Of a stretch of DNA of 45,110 nt, positions 1 through 7,148 are shown in pieces. This DNA comes from Rhizobium mayense (lineage in GTDB: Bacteria; Pseudomonadota; Alphaproteobacteria; Rhizobiales; Rhizobiaceae). Position numbers and translations under genes: made by a program. Every line of letters begins with the position of its first letter. Within the stretch, counting starts at the first letter, position 1. The notes below the pieces were generated by a model, which was not told the DNA's origin, did not search any database, and was given only the letters and a program-made list of their open reading frames with translations. The stretch covers positions 1 through 45,110 of the forward strand of contig NZ_JARFYM010000041.1 in the NCBI RefSeq assembly GCF_030272705.1, read 5' to 3'.

Positions 1-7
1 TCTTGCC

Positions 8-71
8 AGCGACAATCAACATGATACCTTCACCCCGACCGCGACTTAAGAGTCTCATCTAGATTGTCGCT
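8..71. repeat. Inverted repeat just downstream of the gmtZ-like gene
   Basis: The 10-mer AGCGACAATC at 8-17 is matched by its exact reverse complement GATTGTCGCT at 62-71. With one mismatch the match extends outward to 12 of 13 positions (5-17 and 62-74). The arms are 44 bases apart, too far for a normal terminator. A second small signal is the direct repeat GTCTCATC at 52-59 and 75-82. The pair begins 23 bases beyond the stop codon of the integrase-like gene. Recombinase binding sites near an element end often look like this, but that role is inference. Confidence 0.5.
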
Positions 72-94
72 AGCGTCTCATCCTGATCGCCGCG

Positions 95-1774
95 CTATAG
101 AACTGACCCCCAGCGTTTTCCGCTGCCAAGCCGGAATAGCGGAAAAATATCCGGCAGCTTACCGATAGTTTTTCGCGGGTACTCGCTCGCACCGTCTACG
201 TATTGCAAAGGAATGGTTGGGGAATCTACAGGTATATACTTCTCGACCCATTCTCTTTGCTCGAACAGGATGCGGTGTATTTCGTCGTCCTCCCGTGGAA
301 TGTAATAAGGCTCTCCAGTCTTGTTGGTATTTACGTAAATGCCCGTAAATTTTGAACCGAGCGACTCGTCGAACTCAAACGCATAACCTCTCTGTTGGAG
401 CTCGGCATTTATCCGCTTCCAACAACCCGCGTGAGGACCAGTGTTGTCTTCCCATCGCTTTTTCAGGCCATGGAAACGGCGCGCGTCCCCCTCTCCCGAA
501 TCTAACCGCTTCACCTGAGCCCTCCTTAAGGGGAGGCGGAACATTATTCGGTAGATGTTCACCATGGTCGGGCAGTAGCGTCTCTCGAGCTTTCCCGATT
601 GATTTCGTACCAGTTCGCGAAAGAGGCCGGATTGGCCTGGCCATCCCCGTTCGCCTTCCTCCAGAATTTCACTTGCAATTGTGGCCAGCCGTTCAGGTAG
701 CGCTCTGCTCCTTGCTCGCGATGGTTTGAAGGCGGTAGAGGAGCAACGATCCGCGACTGAATCGATTTCTTCCAGGGTGATTAGTGGCCAACATGGAACG
801 TCGAGAGACTGATCAGAATACAAATCGAACATGAAATTCGAGAATCGAAACATACGACGCAATCGAGAAACAAGATCTGGTGTAACCTTCCCGAGCCGGT
901 CGCCTAGGAATTGCGCGAGCGTTGATGGCCGCTCTCTCATTTTGAGGGCTTCCAGCACACTGCCGTCCGGAACGATCGACCGTAGCCACCCGATCATGTC
1001 CATTGTGTCTCTCCGCCCTTCGGACGGCTTGGTGAGAGAGTCTTTGGCGAACTCCCGGTACGCGGCAATCACTTCCTTGTCGATGCGATGCTCGCTTACC
1101 TGAAGAGCCTTCCACGTGCGAACCGTTTCCCCATGGGTCGACATTCGATGATTAACTGCCAAGGGGAAGAGGGTGTCGTCGCCCGTGTAGCGCGCAAGAG
1201 CTAGTATGACCTCCCTCGCGCACTGAATACCGACTTCGCTAGATCCCCAAAGGTCACGTTTCCATCTGAGGCCATTCTTGGTGCGAAAATAGCCAACTAA
1301 TGCATGGATCGCGCCTAGTGGCATCGACGCAAGAGTACTGCAGCCCATGGTGCACAATGCGAATACGGCGATGATCTTGTAGGTCTCTCTGAGGTATGTT
1401 GCCCGGTTGTGGAGAGACTGCCTGTTGATGAATTCCATCAATCCAACTTCTTCAAGGCTCTCAAGCATGTCGGCACCGAGCTCAGTGCCGTCTACGATAG
1501 CTTTCAGGATCCCAGCGCCAAGCACGCGGTCTTTTTCGCGGGACATTATGAATGCGGGAGCAACATAGACTTGCTCGGCGATGACCAACTCTGCGGTGTC
1601 CTGAAATCGTGATGGAAGCTCAAGAAACGGCCCCCGGTAGCGGGGCAATTGGTTCAACAGGTCGCGGACTTGGATTGAAACTGGCTGACCAAGATCGTTG
1701 AGATGTTGGTCCGTTATGTTTACGTTTACTGGTTCGTTTTCGCCTGGAAACGTCAGGAGAGCAGCGCTGACCAT
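95..1774 (-). CDS. Integrase-like protein, GmtZ-like, probably C-terminally truncated
   Basis: This 559-residue protein has no signal peptide. A stretch at about residues 404-430 (MFRLPLRRAQ then VKRLDSGEGD) looks like the first-arginine box of tyrosine recombinases, with R417 the likely catalytic arginine. After it comes family-like sequence (GIYVNTNKTGEPYYIPRE at 478-495, PDIFPLFR at 541-548). The chain then stops, without an H-x-x-R box or a nucleophilic tyrosine. It starts 74 bases after the stop of the recombinase gene upstream on the same strand, so the two are probably co-transcribed. The paired layout recalls TnpA/TnpB of Tn554 and GmtY/GmtZ of gamma-mobile-trio islands; the GmtZ name is from memory of the family. 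The stop at 95 may be a nonsense mutation or a deletion end. The frame beyond it shows nothing clearly recombinase-like. A shadowing ORF on the other strand is discounted. Confidence 0.6.
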   Translation of the reverse strand: MVSAALLTFPGENEPVNVNITDQHLNDLGQPVSIQVRDLLNQLPRYRGPFLELPSRFQDTAELVIAEQVYVAPAFIMSREKDRVLGAGILKAIVDGTELGADMLESLEEVGLMEFINRQSLHNRATYLRETYKIIAVFALCTMGCSTLASMPLGAIHALVGYFRTKNGLRWKRDLWGSSEVGIQCAREVILALARYTGDDTLFPLAVNHRMSTHGETVRTWKALQVSEHRIDKEVIAAYREFAKDSLTKPSEGRRDTMDMIGWLRSIVPDGSVLEALKMRERPSTLAQFLGDRLGKVTPDLVSRLRRMFRFSNFMFDLYSDQSLDVPCWPLITLEEIDSVADRCSSTAFKPSRARSRALPERLATIASEILEEGERGWPGQSGLFRELVRNQSGKLERRYCPTMVNIYRIMFRLPLRRAQVKRLDSGEGDARRFHGLKKRWEDNTGPHAGCWKRINAELQQRGYAFEFDESLGSKFTGIYVNTNKTGEPYYIPREDDEIHRILFEQREWVEKYIPVDSPTIPLQYVDGASEYPRKTIGKLPDIFPLFRLGSGKRWGSVL

Positions 1775-1848
1775 GAGCAGATCTCATCGGTTGAAGGAGA
1801 AATTCGTCAGCCATAAGCCGCCGTCGGATTACAGTCGCGATACTTGCT

Positions 1849-3420
1849 TCAGGAATCCGGATCTCCGGTGAATTTTCGTTTCATGGATGCGATTGCGTCG
1901 GCAATGGAGGAAAAGCCCGCGGGAAGCCCCTTTTTAGCAGCCGTTTGGAGTATCTCGTTGGTTTCGGCGGGCGTTAGCTTCGTGTAGGGTATCTGGCTTC
2001 TCTCATTAAGATGTCGCATGCAACGACGTATAAGATCGTTGTCGGCACCGATCGTTTTCAGAAAAGAACCGTAAAAATGGCGGCCGGCTTGGGTGGTGGT
2101 GCCCCGTTTCTTCTCCACCTTGAGTGATGGGTCTTTATATATTTTTGCTATGCGCCCAACCGCGCGACCCCAAGCCCCGTAGTATGCCGACCGGGTATAG
2201 GGCGCCCCAATTCGGGAATCATCGTCGTCCCACTGTCCGCTTGAAACGAGCAGGTAGGGATGATCGGGCAAACCTAAGGCCCGGCGTCGTTTCATTAGAC
2301 GAGGTCGTGTGACGCTGAGATAATGAACTAGCAAGCGAGCGACGCGTTCCTCAACTCCCGGGATGGGTAACCACTGGATTACTGCCCCGATCTTCTCATC
2401 TTCCAAGCCTTTCCAACCGACGGCTTCTTTCCCTTTGAAAAGCCTGTTTCGGGACATCCGAGTGTGTCGCATTTTCAGGTAAGTGGATCGAGTTCCAACC
2501 TTACCATCGCGTCCCTCTACGTCAGATTCTTCAGGATGGTGAAGAAAGACGACCGGGCGTCCCTCTATGAATTGCACGTCCTGCACCCAAATGTGGAACG
2601 GCTCGCACGAACGACATCCACCTAAGATTTGGAAATGCGCCAATAGTTGCGCCGTCTCGTCAGTGCCGCCCCTTGGAGAAGTAAACCCTTCGAAAAGCAT
2701 CGGCCAAACATATGCGGTTGGAAAACGATGTGTGGTGTTCGTCGAATTTGGTGCCCGGCCAATTATTCCAGAAGCCCGATCGGGAGGAGTTTTTTCAGTC
2801 GTGTCCAAGTGAGACAAGAGTCGTTGCCGGCTCCGTATCAATGCCTCTCGCGCCATATTAGTGGTAGCGACCACCTCGGGACCCAGGAAGGACTGGAGAA
2901 GCTTATTTTTGATAGCACTTCTGGGAGCTTTCTCCAGATATCGGGTGAGTGCCTTAAGCAGTTCCTTGCATGTTCGCCTGCTACGAGGGTGCCAGAACAG
3001 ATCGAGCTCATCGATGACCGTTCCATCTGCGCGGACTTGTATGGTTCCCGAACGAAGTGCGTTCGCAAAGTCCTTTCCGAACGTCCTAAACTTTAATTTC
3101 CCTTTCGACATCAGAGCAGTCGCGCAATCTGCCATAAGCCCAAATGCTCGCGCATAGTTGAGCTTCCATGTGTTCGACTTTGAAGAGTTTGCGATCAAAA
3201 GGTCCAAGAGGCCGTCGACGCGGTGCAAGGAAACGCGTCCACCATTCAAAGGTTGGATAAGATACAGGACGGGGAGGGTATAGCTCAGCCCGGCGCGTCG
3301 TACTTGCTGGAACACAATCACGTGGTTCTTGCCTCGTTCGGCACGCTTCGAATACAGCCAGGCGTCGGCCGCCGCTATTGCGTGGATCAAAGGTTTCGTC
3401 GCTGAAGCAATGACACTCAT
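1849..3420 (-). CDS. Tyrosine recombinase, GmtY-like
   Basis: This is a site-specific recombinase of the tyrosine (phage integrase) superfamily, acting on DNA by cutting and rejoining strands. Counting from the ATG at 3420 (523 residues), the catalytic set is visible. Arg box I is GGCRSCE with R270, box II is TQAGRHFYG with R447 and H448, then MRHLNERSQ with H470, and the nucleophile is Y479 in IPYTKL. The usual box II histidine is replaced by glutamine (QAGR). The frame is open to a TTG at 3474. The ATG at 3420 is preferred because GAGG lies 5 bases before it. The gene heads a likely two-gene unit with the integrase-like gene downstream. Sequence around box II (GTT, RHFYG, SQxxYT) resembles GmtY of the gamma-mobile-trio. 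Base composition is lower in GC than the chromosome to the right. That it is a tyrosine recombinase is sure; the GMT membership is likely but unproven. Confidence 0.8.
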   Translation of the reverse strand: MSVIASATKPLIHAIAAADAWLYSKRAERGKNHVIVFQQVRRAGLSYTLPVLYLIQPLNGGRVSLHRVDGLLDLLIANSSKSNTWKLNYARAFGLMADCATALMSKGKLKFRTFGKDFANALRSGTIQVRADGTVIDELDLFWHPRSRRTCKELLKALTRYLEKAPRSAIKNKLLQSFLGPEVVATTNMAREALIRSRQRLLSHLDTTEKTPPDRASGIIGRAPNSTNTTHRFPTAYVWPMLFEGFTSPRGGTDETAQLLAHFQILGGCRSCEPFHIWVQDVQFIEGRPVVFLHHPEESDVEGRDGKVGTRSTYLKMRHTRMSRNRLFKGKEAVGWKGLEDEKIGAVIQWLPIPGVEERVARLLVHYLSVTRPRLMKRRRALGLPDHPYLLVSSGQWDDDDSRIGAPYTRSAYYGAWGRAVGRIAKIYKDPSLKVEKKRGTTTQAGRHFYGSFLKTIGADNDLIRRCMRHLNERSQIPYTKLTPAETNEILQTAAKKGLPAGFSSIADAIASMKRKFTGDPDS

Positions 3421-3448
3421 GAGGCCCTCATAATGCTCGTTGAGAGCG

Positions 3449-3530
3449 GATCCTTGCTGTGCAGACGGGCGCAAGGACTCAGTTCCGTTCTAAAGGACAG
3501 AATCCTTGCTGCCACAAAGCTGAATCCTTG
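3449..3530. promoter_or_regulatory. Cluster of TCCTTGC repeats before the recombinase gene
   Basis: The heptamer TCCTTGC occurs at 3451-3457 and 3503-3509, in inverted form (GCAAGGA) at 3471-3477, and as TCCTTGT at 3524-3530. The copies at 3500-3509 and 3522-3530 share the longer form GAATCCTTG. They fall within 110 bases upstream of the preferred recombinase start at 3420, in the 313-base space between the two divergent genes. Such iterated short sites fit an operator or accessory recombinase sites. I see no clear -35/-10 pair and no other gene here. Confidence 0.4.
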
Positions 3531-3733
3531 TGGGTTACGTGTCCGCTTTGATGAGGGACACGATGCGCTACTGGAAAATCTTGGTGAATTGGCCTATTTG
3601 TAGGACATAGGTCGACCCCGGGGGTAAGAGCTCAGGTTGATCGTTAGGGCGGATGCGCTGCAACGCGTCCGCCCAATCTTCTTGGACATGATTCGCTGTG
3701 ACAATACTGCATCTGTCCTTTTTCGAAAAGATT

Positions 3734-4315
3734 ATGTCCGTCTCAGAAGTGCGGAGGTTGTCCGTTTTGCAAATTGATGCCGATGAACTGATGTCCTCTT
3801 CAAGAGTTTTTTTGGAAGACACGCTGCGGCAATGCGAGTCAAAGCTGGCTGAACAGGAAGCGGTGTTGGCGTCTTTCATTCGTGATAAAGAGCGACAGAT
3901 CGAAGCCTATCGAGCAGCAACGGTTGCAGAAATTGAGAGATTTAGACGCGTTGTGGAGGCGGAAACTGCAGCAACGAAGGCCGTGGTGGACGCCATACGA
4001 CAACAGATAAAGCGGCAACCACATATCGACGAGCCTGCGAGCTTCCATCAGGAAACCTTATCGTCAAACAGGCAAACTAGTTCCCGTTCCCAGCTAATTG
4101 TTCAGCTGGCCACCGCCATGTTGGAGCAGGGGCGGCGACCGGTTCGTCGACAGGAGATAGTCGAGCGCGTATTCGCATGCGACGTAGATCTTCCATCCAC
4201 TGACATCGAGGGGCTAGTCAGCAAAGCTTTGGCTCGAAGCGGAAAATTCCAGGTGGTGAAGCGCCGTTATTGGTTCGCGGGTGAACCGTTTCCCGGTGAC
4301 GAGGCGGGGACCTAG
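3734..4315 (+). CDS. Coiled-coil and winged-helix protein, GmtX-like
   Basis: This protein has 193 residues from the ATG at 3734; an in-frame GTG at 3698 would add 12. No strong ribosome site decides the start. Roughly residues 15-90 form a charged heptad-like coiled coil (LRQCESKLAEQEAVLASF onward). The C-terminal part (about 120-185) reads as a small winged-helix: RPVRRQEIVERVF, then ALARSGKFQVVKRRYWF. That pattern is like HARE-HTH or similar DNA-binding wings. It is divergent from the recombinase pair and sits at the edge of the low-GC block, beside the tRNA fragment. A third small protein accompanies the paired recombinases in GMT and Tn554-like elements, so a helper role in recombination or regulation is plausible. 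The GmtX label is a guess from context and shape. It could instead be an unrelated island regulator. Confidence 0.55.
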   Translation: MSVSEVRRLSVLQIDADELMSSSRVFLEDTLRQCESKLAEQEAVLASFIRDKERQIEAYRAATVAEIERFRRVVEAETAATKAVVDAIRQQIKRQPHIDEPASFHQETLSSNRQTSSRSQLIVQLATAMLEQGRRPVRRQEIVERVFACDVDLPSTDIEGLVSKALARSGKFQVVKRRYWFAGEPFPGDEAGT

Positions 4316-4441
4316 TCAAGCGCGACCACGTCCCGAGTGTCGAAACATCAGATTAATTCGAAAACAGGAAGATTACCGTCGACGTTTTTCTTATTATTAC
4401 AGTGACTTAGTCGGCATCGGTAAAGTTGTGCACCCTTAAAT

Positions 4442-4469
4442 GTACTCTATCCTGCTGAGCTACGGGACC
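4442..4469 (-). tRNA. 5' fragment of a tRNA gene (tRNA-Arg-like), broken
   Basis: Read on the minus strand from 4469, the bases GGTCCCG fit a 5' acceptor strand. They are followed by TA, the D stem GCTC, the loop AGCAGGATA and the returning stem GAGT, then AC. This is a canonical first third of a tRNA. After 4442 the sequence has no anticodon stem, no T arm and no acceptor 3' strand, so the gene is cut near the start of the anticodon stem. The D-arm AGCAGGATAGAG is typical of some tRNA-Arg genes, but the anticodon is absent, so identity is unproven. The cut coincides with the edge of the recombinase block. The missing part should lie beyond the left end of the window. Confidence 0.6.
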
Positions 4470-4492
4470 ACTGGGATTGATCCATACAAAAG

Positions 4493-4518
4493 CAAGGGCC
4501 CGAAGCCAAGCCCTTTTA
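4493..4518 (-). terminator. Terminator after the M20 amidohydrolase gene
   Basis: The arms AAGGGC and GCCCTT, separated by about 10 bases, form a hairpin. On the minus strand it is followed by GCTTTT, and on the plus strand by TTTT, so it could work both ways. It lies about 70 bases beyond the amidohydrolase stop codon and just before the tRNA fragment. Confidence 0.55.
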
Positions 4519-4588
4519 CGTCCTGGAGACGATCAGCTTTCGCCTGGGCGTGCGCTATTATCGGGCGCACGCAGAGATGGTCATGCCC

Positions 4589-5749
4589 TCAGGCGTCCAG
4601 GCGCTGCTCGGCGAGGCGCACCCAGTAGGAGATGCCGTGGGCGATGGCTTCGTCGTTGAAGTCGTAGGCCGGGTTGTGCAGGCCGGCGGTGTCGCCGTTG
4701 CCGACGAAGATGAAGGCGCCGGGGCGAGCGTTCAGCATGTAGGAGAAATCCTCGCCCCCCATCATGGGATCGACATCGGGGATAACGTTGGCCGGGCCGG
4801 CGATGTCGCGCGCGGCGGCAAGTGCGTGATCGGTCTCGTCGGCATGGTTGACGGTCACCGGATAGTTGCGGTGGAAATGAATATCCGCTTCGGCGTCGTG
4901 GCTTGCGGCAATGCCGCTGACGATCTGCCGGAAGCGCTGTTCGGCGAGATCGCGGATCTCCGGGTCGAGAGTGCGCACGGTGCCGGCGAAGCTCGCGTCG
5001 TTCGGAATGACATTATACGCGTTGCCGGCATTGAACTTGGTCACCGAGACAACCACCGACTTTAGCGGGTTGGCACTGCGCGAGGCGATCAGCTGCAGGT
5101 TGGTGATAATCTGGGCACCTATGGCGATGGGATCGATGGTCTTGTGCGGCATGGCGGCATGGCCGCCGCGGCCCTTGATGGTAATGGTGAATTCGTCGGT
5201 TGCGGCCATGATCGCGCCCTTGCGGATTGCGAACTGGCCGACTGGCAGGCCCGGCAGGTTGTGCATGCCGTAGACCTCGGCGATCTGGAAGCGTTCCATC
5301 ATGCCGTCCTTGACCATGGCATCGCCTCCGGCGCCGCCCTCTTCGGCGGGCTGGAAGATGACGGCGATATTGCCGTTGAAGTTGCGGGTCTCGGCCAGAT
5401 ATTTGGCAGCCCCGAGCAGCATGGCGGTGTGGCCGTCATGGCCGCAGGCATGCATCTTGCCCGGCGTGGTGGAGGCCCAAGGTTTGCCGGTGATTTCGGT
5501 GAGTGGCAAAGCATCCATATCGGCGCGCAGGCCGACCGTGCGGCCTTCACCCTTGCCGCGGATCAGGCCGACGACGCCGGTGCGGCCGATGCCGGTGACG
5601 ACCTCGTCGACGCCGAACGCCCTGAGCTTCTCGGCAACGAAGGCGGCGGTGTTTTCCACCGCATACAACAGCTCAGGCCTTGTGTGGATATAACGGCGCC
5701 ATTCGGTCACTTCGTCCTGGAGTTCGGCGGCTCTGTTCAAAATCGGCAT
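4589..5749 (-). CDS. M20 family amidohydrolase, hippurate hydrolase-like
   Basis: This is a metal-dependent hydrolase that removes acyl groups from N-acyl amino acids or similar amides in the cytoplasm. The 386 residues match the usual family length. Metal-ligand motifs are present: HACGHDGH at about 101-108, the PAEEGG glutamate pair at about 134-139, and MMGGEDFS near 330. The dimerisation domain lies between, starting about GRGGHAAMP (residues 193-201). Related enzymes are annotated HipO, AmaA or indole-acetyl-amino-acid hydrolase, and the substrate cannot be told from sequence. The gene stands alone, divergent from the carboxypeptidase gene with 216 bases between them. It is the first ordinary chromosomal gene to the right of the island edge. 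Confidence 0.88.
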   Translation of the reverse strand: MPILNRAAELQDEVTEWRRYIHTRPELLYAVENTAAFVAEKLRAFGVDEVVTGIGRTGVVGLIRGKGEGRTVGLRADMDALPLTEITGKPWASTTPGKMHACGHDGHTAMLLGAAKYLAETRNFNGNIAVIFQPAEEGGAGGDAMVKDGMMERFQIAEVYGMHNLPGLPVGQFAIRKGAIMAATDEFTITIKGRGGHAAMPHKTIDPIAIGAQIITNLQLIASRSANPLKSVVVSVTKFNAGNAYNVIPNDASFAGTVRTLDPEIRDLAEQRFRQIVSGIAASHDAEADIHFHRNYPVTVNHADETDHALAAARDIAGPANVIPDVDPMMGGEDFSYMLNARPGAFIFVGNGDTAGLHNPAYDFNDEAIAHGISYWVRLAEQRLDA

Positions 5750-5965
5750 GCTGATTTTTCCTGCTGCTCAATATCGGATTCGGGTCTAGCAATTTGGTTT
5801 GGCACCAACCTCGGACATCACATCGCACTTTTCGATGTCGTGCGCGCGATCACAAGGCTGTGATGCATTGGTAATAAACTCGTCAATCGCCTTTGCCTTC
5901 TCCTAGCCATATAGGTTAAATAGGCGGAGCTTTCGAGAAAATTCCGGACTTCTGAAGGATAGACC

Positions 5966-7135
5966 GTGCCGACGAAGCAAAATCGTTTGTATGCCGCCAT
6001 GCGGCTTGTTCCCATGGCCGCAGCCGCATCCATGCTTTTGCTGTCGACCGCGCACGTGGCCGAAGCCAATCCGCATATCCTCGTCGATGTCAGCACCGGC
6101 CGCGTGCTCGATCATGAAGAAGCCTTCCGCAAGTGGTATCCGGCCTCGCTGACGAAGCTGATGACGGTCTATGTTACCTTCCGCGCCATCCAGTCCGGCC
6201 AGATTTCGCTCGATACGCCTGTTGTCATGTCCAAGCTTTCCTCGTCGCAGCCGCCGGCGAAGATGTACTTCAAGCCGGGCCAGAAATTGACCCTCGACAA
6301 TGCCCTGAAGATGATGCTGGTCAAATCCGCCAATGACCTCGCCATGGCGATCGCCGAGACCGTCGGCGGCTCCGAGCAGGGCTTCGTCGCGCGCATGAAC
6401 GCGGAAGCCGCTCGCCTCGGCATGCGCGACACGCATTACATCAATCCCAACGGTCTGCCGGGCAAGGGTCAGTACACGACGGCGCGAGACCTAGCGGTCG
6501 TCAGCGTCGCGCTGCGCCGCGAGTTCCCGCAATATGCCAGCTATTTCTCGCTGGAAGGCTTCACCAACGGCGTCAAGCAGGTGCAGAACATCAACATGCT
6601 CATCGGCCGCTTCGACGGCGCCGACGGCATGAAGACCGGCTTCATCTGCGCTTCCGGCTTCAATCAGATCGCCTCGGCCACCCGCAACGGCCGCACGCTG
6701 ATCTCCGTCGTTCTCGGCACGGACAGCCTTGCGGCACGCGCCGACGATTCCGCGAATTTCCTCGAAAAGGGCTTCGAGAACCAGTTTTCCGGGCGGGACA
6801 CGCTGGCAAGCCTGCAGCCCTATGGGCAGCAGGGCCAGGATGAGGTCGCCGACGTCACCGCCGACATCTGCAGCGCCAAGGGCGCAAAGGCCCGCAGCGA
6901 GACGCGCGATCCTACGGGCCGCACGAAGGTGCAGTCGCCCTATATCCATGAAATGGATCACGATCCAAATTTCGTCTATGCCGGCCTCATCGGCGGCCAG
7001 GACGTCGCGACCGCAAGCAAGGGCGATCAGGAAGATACGACCGCGAAAGGCGACAAGGCTGTGAAGGGCAATAAAATTGTCGCGACGCGCGATGCTACCG
7101 GCATACCCATCCCGATGCCGCGTCCCACTTTCTGA
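5966..7135 (+). CDS. D-alanyl-D-alanine carboxypeptidase (penicillin-binding protein 5/6 type)
   Basis: This periplasmic serine enzyme trims the terminal D-alanine from peptidoglycan stem peptides. Residues 1-34 form a signal peptide with a hydrophobic core (MAAAASMLLLS) ending at an Ala-rich cleavage site. The three active-site motifs are in order: S61-L-T-K64, S121-A-N, and K223-T-G. The last 120 residues are a polar extension without a clear amphipathic membrane anchor. The start is GTG at 5966, supported by AAGGA seven bases upstream; an internal ATG at codon 12 would spoil the signal peptide. The CobW-type gene follows after 13 bases, so the two are probably co-transcribed. Confidence 0.92.
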   Translation: MPTKQNRLYAAMRLVPMAAAASMLLLSTAHVAEANPHILVDVSTGRVLDHEEAFRKWYPASLTKLMTVYVTFRAIQSGQISLDTPVVMSKLSSSQPPAKMYFKPGQKLTLDNALKMMLVKSANDLAMAIAETVGGSEQGFVARMNAEAARLGMRDTHYINPNGLPGKGQYTTARDLAVVSVALRREFPQYASYFSLEGFTNGVKQVQNINMLIGRFDGADGMKTGFICASGFNQIASATRNGRTLISVVLGTDSLAARADDSANFLEKGFENQFSGRDTLASLQPYGQQGQDEVADVTADICSAKGAKARSETRDPTGRTKVQSPYIHEMDHDPNFVYAGLIGGQDVATASKGDQEDTTAKGDKAVKGNKIVATRDATGIPIPMPRPTF

Positions 7136-7148
7136 TCGGATCTGAACC

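Noticed and set aside
4589..5863. Plus-strand frames over the M20 amidohydrolase gene
   Set aside because: They are shadows of the amidohydrolase gene; only the minus-strand frame has metal motifs and a full family match.
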